Positions 1 through 8,739 of a stretch of 64,000 nucleotides of DNA are shown here, piece by piece. The notes under the pieces are model-generated. The model did no database searches. It was not told the DNA's origin and worked only from the letters and a program-made list of their open reading frames with translations. Both the position numbers and the translations under genes were made by a program. Origin of the DNA: Pseudomonadales bacterium (GTDB lineage Bacteria; Pseudomonadota; Gammaproteobacteria; Pseudomonadales; Halieaceae); NCBI GenBank assembly GCA_024234815.1, contig JACKNO010000001.1, positions 806,001 through 870,000 of the forward strand. Direction: 5' to 3'. Position 1 is the first letter of the stretch. Each line of letters begins with the position of its first letter.

Positions 1-2
1 CG

Positions 3-323
3 CTGCCGATTTTGCCCAGTACGCCCTTCATCCTGTTGGCGGCCTGGTTCTTCGCCCGGTCGTCGGAGCGTTGGCACCGGCGTTTGCTGGACAGTGAATT
101 GTTTGGACCGATGATTCGCAACTGGGAGCGCGAGCGCTGCATCTCCTGTCGCACCAAGGCGGTGGCTCTCGTGTCGATGCTGATCGGGGGCGGCGCTTCA
201 ATCCTGTTTGCGCTGGAGGATTACCGCTTCCGGCTGGCCACCGGTCTGCTCATGGCCATCGGTTGCGCCACGATCCTGTGGCTGAACACCTGTGATACGC
301 AGACCGACAAGGCGCAGAGCTGA
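3..323 (+). CDS. DUF454 (YbaN-like) inner-membrane protein, 5' partial
   Basis: The reading frame is open to the left edge of the window, so the N-terminus is missing. The visible part has the DUF454 signature LPILPSTPFILLAAWFFARS, followed by a stretch that reads as in YbaN proteins (HRRLLDSELFGPMIRNW) and two hydrophobic segments near the C-terminus (about VALVSMLIGGGASILFAL and ATGLLMAIGCATILWL). A TTG inside the motif at 12 is not the real start, because the conserved motif begins before it. Members are small, usually about 120 residues, so only about 15-20 residues are lost. The biochemical role of the family is unknown. The gene is followed by a convergent SDR gene. Confidence 0.85.
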   Translation: MPILPSTPFILLAAWFFARSSERWHRRLLDSELFGPMIRNWERERCISCRTKAVALVSMLIGGGASILFALEDYRFRLATGLLMAIGCATILWLNTCDTQTDKAQS

Positions 324-399
324 ATCCGCGAGCAGGGCCCATCCCGCCGCGGCAAAAAAACTCATCCACTGTTTCCAAACCTGGCGGAAAAGCCCACCA

Positions 400-421
400 G
401 CCGGGGTGTTGGTCCCCCGGC
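400..421. terminator. GC-rich hairpin between convergent genes
   Basis: A perfect 7-bp stem (GCCGGGG/CCCCGGC) with an 8-nt loop lies between the DUF454 stop and the stop of the convergent SDR gene. There is no run of T on either side, so it is only a candidate terminator. Confidence 0.3.
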
Positions 422-458
422 CATCATGCAGCGGGTCCTGTCGCTCGGCTTACTTTCG

Positions 459-1334
459 CTAGAGCTGCGGTACTTCGGCAAGATTGATAGGCAGTTCGGC
501 GCGACCTATACGCGCTGCGCGGTCCAGCAGGGTGGCCTCGGCAGCCTCAAGACCTATCATAATGATGAAACGTTTTTCGCGGATGCCCTGCAGACAGTAG
601 CGCGCCAACTCGTCCAGGTCCTGTATGGGCAGCTCCATGCCAGCCGCCTCCGCAGCGACTTTGAAGTCCTGGACTGTCGGTACCGGGTCGTAAGGCTTTT
701 CACGGGCCAGCTCCGCCGGGCGGTTGCGATCTGTGGTCCAGATGCCGGTATCGAGCAGTCCGCCGGAGGGGTAGAAAATGGAGGCGCCGAGTTTGGTTCC
801 CTCGGTCAGCAGCTGGGCCGAGAGACATTCCGTCAGGCAGGATACGGCCGCTTTGCTGGCGGCGTACACGGACTGGTAAGGAAGGGGTGAGACACCGCCG
901 TCTCCCGAGGAGGTGTTGATGATATGGCCCTCCTGGCCGCCCGCGATCATACGGGGCACGAAAGCCCGTATCCCGTGCATAACGCCGTGCACATTGACCC
1001 CGTGCACCCAGGTCCAGTCGTTGGCCGTGGTCTCCCAGACATTGGCGGAGGGCGCTGCGACCCCGGCGTTATTGAACAGCAGGTGACAGGCGCCGTGGGT
1101 ATCGTAGACGCGGCTCGCCAGAGCCTCACAGGATTCCGCGGAGCGGACGTCGGTTACCACACCCATGACGTCCCCTGCGCCGGAAAACTCCCGCAGAACA
1201 CGGTCGAGCGCAGCTTGCTCGACATCGGCAATCACGACTTTCGCACCGGCGGCGAGCAATTCCTTTACCAGCGAGCGGCCAATACCGCTGGCGCCACCGG
1301 TAACCACCGCTATTTTTCCTGCAAAGTCCTTCAT
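459..1334 (-). CDS. Short-chain dehydrogenase/reductase (SDR)
   Basis: This is a 291-residue classical SDR, an NAD(P)-dependent oxidoreductase expected in the cytoplasm. The N-terminal Rossmann motif TGGASGIG is at about residues 12-19. The adenine-site Asp is in ADVEQ, the structural NNAG motif follows, the catalytic Ser is in NTSSG, and the YAASK motif carries the Tyr/Lys pair. The start at 1334 is chosen over an upstream ATG at 1370 because AGGAGA lies about 10 nt ahead and homologues begin at KIAVVTGG. The substrate cannot be read from the sequence. The C-terminal region is about 40 residues longer than the 250-residue core, as in SDRs acting on bulky or lipid substrates (inference). It is divergent from the UbiA gene. 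Confidence 0.9.
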   Translation of the reverse strand: MKDFAGKIAVVTGGASGIGRSLVKELLAAGAKVVIADVEQAALDRVLREFSGAGDVMGVVTDVRSAESCEALASRVYDTHGACHLLFNNAGVAAPSANVWETTANDWTWVHGVNVHGVMHGIRAFVPRMIAGGQEGHIINTSSGDGGVSPLPYQSVYAASKAAVSCLTECLSAQLLTEGTKLGASIFYPSGGLLDTGIWTTDRNRPAELAREKPYDPVPTVQDFKVAAEAAGMELPIQDLDELARYCLQGIREKRFIIMIGLEAAEATLLDRAARIGRAELPINLAEVPQL

Positions 1335-1579
1335 ATTCCGGCAATCTCCTGTAATCGAATGGGCTGGCAAGTGTTACACAGGGGCCGCGCGATGGTCCAT
1401 AATCAGGCAAGTGTCGCGCCAGCATATCGGGCCACATCGTTGAACCGGGCAGTGATTAATTCGTCGGCAGGCCGACTACACCAAACATGTGCAGCGTTGC
1501 GACGGCAACCGGGCAATTGCAAGCGCCAGCTCGTTGGGGTATCAACACCCCTGTAATCAGACGCGGTAAAAAGAGTTTA

Positions 1580-2494
1580 ATGGACGACAAATTTCGAGCC
1601 GGTTTCTGGCGCCTCGCAGATCCGAAAATCAGTATTACTTCCGCCGCTTCCATGGCTATCGGCGCCTCACTGGCGGCGGGCCACGGCGGTTTTTCCTGGT
1701 CCTGGTTGCTGGTCCTGGGGCTGGCCATGTTTTGTATGGAGGTTGCCAAGAACGCCTGGGGCGACGTTTACGACTTCGACTCGGGTACCGATCTGGCTGT
1801 CAAACCGGAGGACCGCACCGAATTTTCCGGCGGCAAACGCGTGCTGGTGGACGGTATTCTCACGCGCCGCCAGACCTGGGGAATCGCCTTCGGTGCCGGT
1901 GGCGCCGGCCTGGTGCTGGGAGCGCTGGTAGTATTCGGGCGCGAACCTGCCGTGTTCTGGCTTGGAGCCCTGGGCCTGGCACTTGGCTGGTCCTACCACG
2001 GTCCGCCGCTGCAACTGGCCTACCGTGGCCTGGGCGAACTGGATGTGGTGATCTGTTACGGGCCTATCATCGCCCTGAGTACCTACGTGGTGATGACGGG
2101 GGAGTATGCGGCGGGCCCGGTCTGGCTGTCCCTGCCCCTGGGCGCGCTCATCGCCGCGTTTCTCTGGGTCAATGAATTTCCGGACTATCACGCCGACCTC
2201 GGAGCGGGCAAAAACAATCTCGTTGCCAGGCTGGGCAAACCCAGGGCCGCCCTTGTGTTGCCGATAATCTACCTCGCCGGTTTCGCGTTGCTGGCAGCGC
2301 TTCCCGTGGCGACCGGCATGCCAGAGTGGATACTGCTTGGTTTCCTGGCGCTGCCGCCGGCAATCATGGCGGTTTACTGGACCCTGCGTGACCCTCAGCA
2401 GTTCCATCGCCACAAGCCCGTGCAACCCGCGGCCCTGCTGGCGTTCGTGCTTTATTCGGTGGGTGTCAGCTGCGGTGTGCTTATCGGTGGCTGA
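1580..2494 (+). CDS. UbiA-family prenyltransferase
   Basis: A 304-residue polytopic membrane protein of the UbiA superfamily, which transfers a polyprenyl group to an aromatic or other acceptor. The first Asp-rich motif is in DVYDFDSGTD, and the second is in DYHADLGAGKNN, followed by LVARLG as in MenA-like enzymes. Alternating hydrophobic segments cover the rest. ATG 1580 is preferred over an upstream TTG at 1487 because an AAAAAGAG element is next to it and the upstream stretch is not hydrophobic. The gene overlaps the next one by 8 nt, which suggests translational coupling with a sugar transferase. The acceptor is unknown; a MenA-type role is possible, but there are no other menaquinone genes nearby. 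Confidence 0.85.
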   Translation: MDDKFRAGFWRLADPKISITSAASMAIGASLAAGHGGFSWSWLLVLGLAMFCMEVAKNAWGDVYDFDSGTDLAVKPEDRTEFSGGKRVLVDGILTRRQTWGIAFGAGGAGLVLGALVVFGREPAVFWLGALGLALGWSYHGPPLQLAYRGLGELDVVICYGPIIALSTYVVMTGEYAAGPVWLSLPLGALIAAFLWVNEFPDYHADLGAGKNNLVARLGKPRAALVLPIIYLAGFALLAALPVATGMPEWILLGFLALPPAIMAVYWTLRDPQQFHRHKPVQPAALLAFVLYSVGVSCGVLIGG

Positions 2495-3164
2495 AGCTGT
2501 CGTGCCGGTTGCGCGGGGGCTGCCGGGAGTGATCAAACGGCTGCTCGACATTTTTGTGTCGGCTATCGGGCTGTGTGTGTTGCTGCCGGTGATGGGGCTG
2601 ATTGCCCTGTGGCTGCTGGTCGCCGAGGGGCCACCGCTGCTGTACCGGGAGTACCGGATCGGTCGCGGCGGCAAGCTGTTTCCCATGTACAAGTTCCGAA
2701 CCCTTCGACCGGGCAGCGCCGGTGAGCGCAGCGTGGCGCCGGAGGACGACCCGCGCATCACCGGCACGGGGCTGTGGTTGCGGCGCTGGCGCCTGGACGA
2801 GTTTCCGCAACTGCTTGACGTATTGTGCGGTCATATGAGCCTGGTGGGTCCGCGACCCATGCCGCCCGCCCACGCGGCGGCCCTGCCGGAGGAGCAACTG
2901 GCCGGCCTTGTCTCGGTACGGCCCGGAATGACCGATGCTGCAGCAATACATTTTCTGGCGGAGGACGCCGTGCTGGCGGGGCAGGATGACCCGGAGGCGG
3001 TATATCTGGAGCGGTTCCAGCCGGTAAAAGCCCTGATGCAGCTCGATTCGCTGGCTCACTGGAGTCTCAGTGCCGACCTGCTTGTACTCGCGCGCACCCT
3101 GGCGCTGTTGTGGTCGCCGGCCGCACGCGAGGAATCGGCCCGGGCCATGCGACGGCTGTTGTGA
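2487..3164 (+). CDS. Bacterial sugar transferase (initiating phosphoglycosyltransferase type)
   Basis: A 225-residue protein of the bacterial sugar transferase family (WcaJ/PglC type), which moves a sugar-1-phosphate onto a polyprenyl phosphate at the inner membrane. It has one N-terminal membrane segment (DIFVSAIGLCVLLPVMGLIA), the YKFRTL motif, then RRWRLDEFPQLLDVL and MSLVGPRP, all typical of the catalytic core. The start is uncertain: GTG 2487 overlaps the UbiA stop, and GTG 2502 is an alternative. It lacks the long multi-span N-terminal domain of WcaJ, so it is the short form. The coupling to UbiA suggests the pair acts on one lipid substrate (inference). Confidence 0.85.
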   Translation: MAEAVVPVARGLPGVIKRLLDIFVSAIGLCVLLPVMGLIALWLLVAEGPPLLYREYRIGRGGKLFPMYKFRTLRPGSAGERSVAPEDDPRITGTGLWLRRWRLDEFPQLLDVLCGHMSLVGPRPMPPAHAAALPEEQLAGLVSVRPGMTDAAAIHFLAEDAVLAGQDDPEAVYLERFQPVKALMQLDSLAHWSLSADLLVLARTLALLWSPAAREESARAMRRLL

Positions 3165-3256
3165 AGCGGGCCTCGAATTATGCGGGCAGACTGACTGACT
3201 CTGCACTATGCTATCTACCGTTTTACCCTCAACTTTTTATTCGGGAGTAGTTTTCA

Positions 3257-3838
3257 ATGAGCAACCTGATGTACCAAAGTTCAGCGCAGGTCTTTGTCCA
3301 CAATCTGAAAAACATGTCCGCCATGCTGAAGCTGGCGGCAAAGGACGCGAAGAGCAGGAATATCGATCCCGAAGTGCTGTTGAATGCGCGACTGGCGCCG
3401 GACATGTTCGCGCTGACCCGGCAGGTGCAGATAGCCACCGACCATGCCAAGGGCTGTAGCGCGCGCCTCGCGGGCGTCGAGTCCCCGGTTTTCGAGGACA
3501 ACGAGGCCAGCTTCTCCGAGCTGGAAGCCCGTATCAAGCGCACCCTTGCCTTCATACGCACCCTGAAGGCTGCCCAGTATGTCGGCAGCGAGACCCGGGA
3601 AATCGTCATGAAAATGCCCATCGGCACTCTCAGATTTGACGGCGGCAGTTACCTCAATGGCTGGGCATTACCCAATTTCTACTTCCACTACATCAGCGCC
3701 TACAACATTCTGCGTCACAACGGCGTGCCCCTGGGCAAGGCCAATTTCCTGGGCGCGGTGCCCGGCATGCAGATGAGCGGCAAAATAGCAAAAATGATGG
3801 GCGCGAAGCCGGCTGCGAAAGCGAAGAAAAAGCGCTGA
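3257..3838 (+). CDS. DUF1993 family protein
   Basis: A 193-residue soluble protein matching DUF1993. The family signature is in the C-terminal half: KMPIGTLRF, then LPNFYFHYISAYNILRHNG and PLGKANFLG. It is predicted to be a helical bundle, with an Ala/Lys-rich tail (AAKAKKKR). An ATG at 3257 has GGGAG about 10 nt upstream. The function of the family is not established. The gene is followed after 30 nt by a co-directional reductase gene and may share its transcript. Confidence 0.85.
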   Translation: MSNLMYQSSAQVFVHNLKNMSAMLKLAAKDAKSRNIDPEVLLNARLAPDMFALTRQVQIATDHAKGCSARLAGVESPVFEDNEASFSELEARIKRTLAFIRTLKAAQYVGSETREIVMKMPIGTLRFDGGSYLNGWALPNFYFHYISAYNILRHNGVPLGKANFLGAVPGMQMSGKIAKMMGAKPAAKAKKKR

Positions 3839-3868
3839 GTTTCCAGCAATGACACAGGATCTGCGAAT

Positions 3869-5047
3869 ATGAAAAACGAACGGGAAATCGGCGTTATCGT
3901 CTACGGTGCCACGGGGTATACCGGCAAACTGGTGGCTGAATATCTCAACCGCCAGTATGGCGCGGATGGTGATGTCAGTTGGGCAATGGCCGGACGCAGC
4001 CTGGACAAGCTGGAAGCGGTGCGCGACGAGCTGGGTATTGCTGCGAATCTGCCGCTGATTGTCGCCGATGCCAGTGATCCCGCATCGATTAAGGCGATGG
4101 TAGGGCGGGCATCGGTAGTGATCACCACGGTGGGTCCCTACCAGTTGTACGGCTCCGGCCTGGTGGCCGCGTGCGCGCAGGCCGGTACGGACTACGTGGA
4201 TCTCAGTGGCGAGCCCACCTGGATGAAGCAGATGATAGAGGCCCACTCCGACGCCGCGCGCGCAAGTGGCGCACGCATCGTGTTTTCCTGTGGTTTCGAC
4301 TCGGTGCCATTCGACCTGGGTGTCTGGATGTTGCAGAGCGAGGCAAAGCGCGCCCTGGGTACGGCGCTGCCGCGGGTGCGGGGACGGGTATACGGCATGA
4401 AGGGTGTCTGGTCGGGCGGAACCCTGGCCAGTTTCAGGGTCACCATGCAGGCCACGGCGAAAAATCCCGAACTGGGAGCTGTGCTGATCAACCCGTTTGC
4501 CCTGACCCCGGGGTTTACCGGCGCGGACCAACCCAGTGGCACGAAGCCGCGGTATGACGAGGCCGAGAAGAGCTGGGTGGCACCCTTCATGATGGCCATT
4601 ATCAATACCAAGAACATTCACCGTTCCAACTACCTGCTGAAGCACGCCTACGGCACGGATTTTGCCTATGACGAGATGTTCATAACCGGACCCGGTGACG
4701 AGGGCGAAGCCATGGCCAGGGCGATAGCCTCGGACAACTCCATGGCATCGGACCCCACGCCGCAGGGCGAGGGACCTACCAAAGAACAGCGGGAAACCGG
4801 CTATTACGAACTGGTATTCGCGGGAGAAACCGCCGACGGTAAATCAATGCGGGTACGGGTTACCGGCGATATGGATCCAGGCTACGGCTCCACCTCGAAG
4901 ATCATCTCGGAATGCGCGGTCTGCCTGCTCAAGAATCCGGACGCGGCGGAAGGCGGCATCTGGACGCCGGCTGCGGCCATGGGGTCCCTGCTTATCGACC
5001 GCCTGCGGCGCAACGCCGGCGTGACCTTTGAACTGGAGCAGGGCTGA
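3869..5047 (+). CDS. Saccharopine dehydrogenase-like / trans-acting enoyl reductase family oxidoreductase
   Basis: A 392-residue NAD(P)-binding protein. The N-terminus reads IVYGATGYTGKLVAEYL, the Rossmann motif of the saccharopine-dehydrogenase NADP domain, followed by AGRSLDKL and a VVITTVGPYQLYG loop that is typical of the group containing mycobacterial trans-acting enoyl reductases. No membrane segment is obvious. In this family the substrate is usually a lipid or an acyl group on a carrier, but it cannot be fixed from sequence. A 30-nt spacing behind the DUF1993 gene suggests one operon. Confidence 0.85.
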   Translation: MKNEREIGVIVYGATGYTGKLVAEYLNRQYGADGDVSWAMAGRSLDKLEAVRDELGIAANLPLIVADASDPASIKAMVGRASVVITTVGPYQLYGSGLVAACAQAGTDYVDLSGEPTWMKQMIEAHSDAARASGARIVFSCGFDSVPFDLGVWMLQSEAKRALGTALPRVRGRVYGMKGVWSGGTLASFRVTMQATAKNPELGAVLINPFALTPGFTGADQPSGTKPRYDEAEKSWVAPFMMAIINTKNIHRSNYLLKHAYGTDFAYDEMFITGPGDEGEAMARAIASDNSMASDPTPQGEGPTKEQRETGYYELVFAGETADGKSMRVRVTGDMDPGYGSTSKIISECAVCLLKNPDAAEGGIWTPAAAMGSLLIDRLRRNAGVTFELEQG

Positions 5048-5068
5048 GCCGCCGCCCGGGGTGCTGAA

Positions 5069-5087
5069 TCCGGGGCACAACCCCGGA
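5069..5087. terminator. Hairpin between convergent genes
   Basis: A 7-bp perfect stem (TCCGGGG/CCCCGGA) closes a 5-nt loop between the convergent reductase and sulfotransferase genes. No T-run follows on the plus strand, so this is a candidate bidirectional terminator only. Confidence 0.4.
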
Positions 5088-5162
5088 GGGCGCCGTCGCG
5101 TACACGATCGCGCCCGGCGGAATCTTCAGGGGGCGGATACCCCGGTTCACTGCCAGCAGACC

Positions 5163-6092
5163 CTACTCTAGCTCGGCAATCATGGCGGCATAGTTTTCAA
5201 ATCCCAGTTCCCGGGTGATGCGCTTGCGCCAGATGGAATCGAGTTCCGCGACGACATCGGCGCCCAGTTGCTGGCGGGATTCCCCCACCTGTCCGCTGCG
5301 TACCTTTGACGAGTCACTGTCAGCCGGCACACCCGCCACCTCGGCGCTGCGCTCCCGCATTAATTTGTCGTCGAAACGATCCTTGTGGTGCAGCATGAAG
5401 TCCAGCGAGGCGTGCTCCTCGGTGATGGCCAGCAGTTCATCATCCAGCGGGATATCCATGAATGCGGCCACCTTGCGGATGGTGCCCCTCAGGTCCCGCT
5501 TGATGTGCTCGTAGGCCAGGAACAGTACGTCCGGGTCATTGCGCCTGGCCCACCAGGAGGCCAGGTGGGTCCAGTAGTCTCCACCCGCGCTGTCAGGCTC
5601 GTTCCCCGCGCGCAGAAAGGTGGCGCGGGCAAAGTCGTCCAGTGATACGGTTCCGGGTTCCAGAAACCAGCCTTCCATGAATCTGTACATGGAGTAGAGC
5701 GCGTCGCTGGGCTCGCGGCAGGAGTTGATATAGCGCCCACCCGCGGGAATGCGATGAGCGTCGAGGTGACTTTTGAAAATACGCGGGTTGGCTTTTTGTT
5801 CCGCATCCAGGTCCAGCCCCAGGCTCACCGATTGCTCGATCCACGGCGCCACCCGGCTGATGTCGTCGAAATCCATATCCCCGCGGGTGCGCAGGGTGTG
5901 GGCGATCTGCTGCAGCCAAGTCGTACCGCTCTTGCCGTAGGGCGCTATGACCGTATCCGTCGGCCGCAGTGAGATGCCCAGGCCCTTGCCGAGGCCCTCC
6001 GGGGAGTCCATCAGGCCCAGCAGGGAGCGCAGGCCTTCCAGCGTCGTGGCCCTTCCGGATGGTGCGAGATCCGCTATCCTGTTTTCATTCAT
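5163..6092 (-). CDS. PAPS-dependent sulfotransferase (Sulfotransfer_1)
   Basis: A 309-residue cytosolic-type sulfotransferase, which moves a sulfuryl group from PAPS to a hydroxyl or amine. The 5'-phosphosulfate loop is PYGKSGTTW at residues 51-59. The likely catalytic His is in FKSHL at about residue 109. The 3'-phosphate loop is in YINSCREPSDALYSMY (Arg126, Ser129). ATG 6092 is chosen over an ATG 147 nt upstream because a purine-rich AAAGGG sits ahead of it and the 5' extension has no family match. The acceptor is unknown. No PAPS-synthesis genes are in the window. It is divergent from the amidohydrolase across a 433-nt gap. Confidence 0.9.
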   Translation of the reverse strand: MNENRIADLAPSGRATTLEGLRSLLGLMDSPEGLGKGLGISLRPTDTVIAPYGKSGTTWLQQIAHTLRTRGDMDFDDISRVAPWIEQSVSLGLDLDAEQKANPRIFKSHLDAHRIPAGGRYINSCREPSDALYSMYRFMEGWFLEPGTVSLDDFARATFLRAGNEPDSAGGDYWTHLASWWARRNDPDVLFLAYEHIKRDLRGTIRKVAAFMDIPLDDELLAITEEHASLDFMLHHKDRFDDKLMRERSAEVAGVPADSDSSKVRSGQVGESRQQLGADVVAELDSIWRKRITRELGFENYAAMIAELE

Positions 6093-6525
6093 ACAGCTGG
6101 CCCTTTTTCTATTGCGCCTGTCAGCGCACTGTAGTGCATTCATTGCCGGCGCAATAGCCCCGACTGCACCCTCGCGCCGGTACCATCGGCTGCGCGCGAT
6201 ACGAGCCGACAGGGAGGTATTGACGGCGGGCCCCGGCAAGCCATGTTTGGGTCGACGCCGGCGCGCTTGTATAGGGCCGCGACAGATTCGATAGTCTGTA
6301 CCAGCGCTCGATATCCGCTCGTAAATCGGGCCCCGGGGCCTGAACGCGGTGTATTTTGTGCCCGCCAGGGGTATCTTTGCATTTTTGAAGACAGCAGCGA
6401 GGCTGGCGGCATGGACGATCTGTTGGACTACAACTCATTTACGGTTGGCGGTGCGGTCCACCCTGGGCGTGACATTGCCGGTGGGGCGATTTGCACGCCG
6501 GCCGGGTTCGCGCGGGAGGTCTCCC
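6093..6525. other. 433-nt divergent intergenic region
   Basis: No gene is supported here. Two short symmetric sites are visible: GCACT-GT-AGTGC at 6126-6137, 34 nt upstream of the sulfotransferase start, and ACAGA-N8-TCTGT at 6282-6299. Either could be a regulator site, but neither matches a consensus I can name. The amidohydrolase frame stays open upstream to 6349, but this stretch does not look like protein of the family. Confidence 0.35.
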
Positions 6526-7740
6526 GTGACTGAGCGTCTGATAGTCGTTTCCACGGACTGTCATGCCGGTCTGCCTATTGCGGATTACAAGCCCTACGTG
6601 GAATCCCGTTACCACGAAATGATGGACATGGCTGTGCCCATCCAGCTGGACATGATGGAGAAGGCGAGCAAGAGCTTTCTTATCCAGGAGATCAACGAGT
6701 CCTGGCGCGCACCCATCCGGCAGCAGCTGACCGGCGCCTGGGACTACGCCGAGCGCGTCAACATGCTGGCGGGCGACGGCATTGCCGCCGAGGTGATGTT
6801 CCCGGACGGTATCACTGAAAACAACACGCCCCCTTTCGGCGCGGGCCTTGGCCTGTCGCCCCGGGATGCGGTTCCGGAATTACAGTGGGCTGGCGCCATG
6901 GCGCACAACCGCTGGCTTGCGGAATTTTGCGCCAACGACCCGGTGCGACATATCGGGGTGGCCTCCATTCCACTGCTGTTCGACGTGCAACAGGCGGTTG
7001 AGGCCGTGCGCTGGTGTGTGGACCACGGTCTGCGGGCGGTGATGATTCCCACCCTGTGGGGCGAGCATCCCGCCTACCACCACACCCGCTACAACCCCTT
7101 CTGGGAGGTTTGCGAGGATCTTGAAGTGATTGTTCACTTTCACTCCGGGCCGGCTCCTCACCCGGAATACTTCGGCAAGGACTGGCCTGTTGAAGACAGC
7201 AGCGAACAGTTGCCCGGCGCTATGGGCGTCTATGTCTCGGAGGTCATGTGGTGGCTGTACCGGCCGTTGACTTTCATGATCTGGGGCGGCGTCTTTGAGC
7301 GCTACCCGCGTCTCAAGGCGGTGATTGTCGAAGGCGGCACCATGTTCATGCTGCCGCCCTGGCTGCGGCTGCTGGACCACAACTACCGCGATGTGCAGTT
7401 TTCCGCCAAGTTGGGCGACTTCCGCTCCCACCTGTCCATGGCGCCCAGCGACTATTACCGGCGCAATGTGGCAGTGGGCGCATCCTGCGTTCCGCGCTCG
7501 GATCTCGACCTGCGGGCGGCGATAGGCCCCGACCAGATTATGTGGGGCAGTGATTACCCGCACCCTGAAGGCACCTGGCCCAACACCGCCGAGTATTTCA
7601 GGACCACGTTTGCGAACTTCCCCGAACAGGATGGCCGCAAGATTCTCGGGGAGAATGCGATGGCCTTTTACGGCCTCGACCGCGCCAGTCTGCAGGTGGT
7701 GGCGAACCGGATAGGTCCGGCCGCTTCCATGTTTGCATGA
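6526..7740 (+). CDS. Amidohydrolase family (Amidohydro_2, TIM-barrel metal-dependent hydrolase)
   Basis: A 404-residue member of the Amidohydro_2 (ACMSD-like) group of metal-dependent hydrolases or decarboxylases. The N-terminal metal motif is in VVSTDCHAG (Asp-x-His). A central His-containing strand reads VIVHFHSGP. The C-terminal metal Asp is in IMWGSDYPHPEGTWP, a hallmark of the group. GTG 6526 is chosen because GGGAGGT lies 6 nt upstream and the family begins at this point; an ATG at 6349 would add a non-homologous extension. Homologues are abundant in aromatic- and steroid-degrading bacteria, but the substrate here is unknown. Confidence 0.85.
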   Translation: MTERLIVVSTDCHAGLPIADYKPYVESRYHEMMDMAVPIQLDMMEKASKSFLIQEINESWRAPIRQQLTGAWDYAERVNMLAGDGIAAEVMFPDGITENNTPPFGAGLGLSPRDAVPELQWAGAMAHNRWLAEFCANDPVRHIGVASIPLLFDVQQAVEAVRWCVDHGLRAVMIPTLWGEHPAYHHTRYNPFWEVCEDLEVIVHFHSGPAPHPEYFGKDWPVEDSSEQLPGAMGVYVSEVMWWLYRPLTFMIWGGVFERYPRLKAVIVEGGTMFMLPPWLRLLDHNYRDVQFSAKLGDFRSHLSMAPSDYYRRNVAVGASCVPRSDLDLRAAIGPDQIMWGSDYPHPEGTWPNTAEYFRTTFANFPEQDGRKILGENAMAFYGLDRASLQVVANRIGPAASMFA

Positions 7741-7799
7741 CGGTTGCCGCGTGCCTTGCGCATGTCGCAGCGGCGCTTGCGCCGGCAGCGGCCAGCTGA

Positions 7800-8036
7800 G
7801 TCTTCCTCTTTGACGCCGCGAATATTGGCCAGGTCAATGGCGCCCAGGCGCCGCTGTTTTTACCCTTCGGATTGGTGGGCGCTCCTTTGGCGGGTTACGC
7901 TTACGACACCCTGGGCAATTACGAGCTGGTATTACAGACCCTGGTGGTGACGCTGCTGCTGGCAGCCGCCCTGGCGCTTGCCCTGCCACCGTCGCGCCAG
8001 GCGTCTTCGAATACCTGTACGGGAGTGAAATCATGA
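7800..8036 (+). pseudogene. C-terminal remnant of an MFS transporter
   Basis: The frame from 7800 to a TGA at 8034-8036 encodes about 78 residues: an NGAQAPLFLPFGLVGAP loop-helix stretch, then LAGYAYDTLGNYELV, then a last membrane helix (VVTLLLAAALALALPP). This is the layout of the end of a major facilitator transporter, where PLAGYxYDxxGxY precedes the last helix. An in-frame TGA at 7797 cuts it off and there is no room for the rest of the gene between here and the amidohydrolase. The stop overlaps the ATG of the next gene as ATGA, so the two were probably once in one operon. No start codon with a good RBS is seen. Confidence 0.5.
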
Positions 8037-8719
8037 ACAAGTGGATCAAGCTGGCGGCGGTCGAGATTCCGGACAATGGCGGAACACTCAGCCTCGCGCA
8101 ACGGGATAAGGAGTTTTCCATCCGCTTGTCAGGTATCCGCGGCGAGCTGATGAACAGCCGGGTGCACGGCTCGGAGGAAGCGCTGGCAGAGTTGGGCTGT
8201 GCGCGTCTGAAGAGCAAAGCGGATGCCGAGGTCCTGGTCGGCGGTATGGGCATGGGCTTCACTCTTGCGGCCGCCCTCGCCGCAGTCCCGGACAGCGCCA
8301 GGGTGACAGTGGTTGAGTTGATACCCGAGGTGATTGAATGGAACCGGGGGCCACTTGGCGATTGCGCCGGCCAGCCACTGCTCGACAGACGCACGCAGGT
8401 GCACGTGGGTGATGTGGCGAAGTTCATTGCGGGGGAGCAGGGCGTTTTTGACGCGATTCTGCTCGATGTGGATAACGGCCCAGAGGGCCTCACGCACTCG
8501 GATAACCAGTGGCTGTATTCTGAGTCCGGCCTGAAAGCGATCCAGCGGGCGCTCGGCGGCGAGGGCACCCTGGCCGTCTGGTCGGCGGGTCCCGACCCGC
8601 AGTTTGTGATGCGCCTGAAGAAAGCGGGCTTTCACACCTCGGTGCGTTCGGTCAGGGCCCGCCCGGGAAAGGGCAGCCACCACACGATCTTCCTGGCGAA
8701 GAAAGGGTCGATTCTATAG
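8033..8719 (+). CDS. Spermidine synthase-like / class I methyltransferase-fold protein
   Basis: A 228-residue protein with a class I Rossmann fold of the polyamine-synthase type. The nucleotide motif is VLVGGMGMGFTLAAAL (compare GGGDGG of spermidine synthases), followed by VTVVELIPEVIEWNR, VHVGDVAKFI and DAILLDVDNGPEG. The DNGPEG loop takes the place of the catalytic D-x-x-D region. The usual aminopropyl-donor motif GGGDG is altered to GGMGMG, so true spermidine synthesis is unlikely. Small stand-alone homologues are common in proteobacteria without a known function. The start overlaps the stop of the MFS remnant. Confidence 0.75.
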   Translation: MNKWIKLAAVEIPDNGGTLSLAQRDKEFSIRLSGIRGELMNSRVHGSEEALAELGCARLKSKADAEVLVGGMGMGFTLAAALAAVPDSARVTVVELIPEVIEWNRGPLGDCAGQPLLDRRTQVHVGDVAKFIAGEQGVFDAILLDVDNGPEGLTHSDNQWLYSESGLKAIQRALGGEGTLAVWSAGPDPQFVMRLKKAGFHTSVRSVRARPGKGSHHTIFLAKKGSIL

Positions 8720-8739
8720 GGCGGCGTTGCCGGAAGAAA

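Noticed and set aside
426..1556. Plus-strand frames over the SDR gene
   Set aside because: They are antisense shadows of the SDR gene, which has all family motifs.
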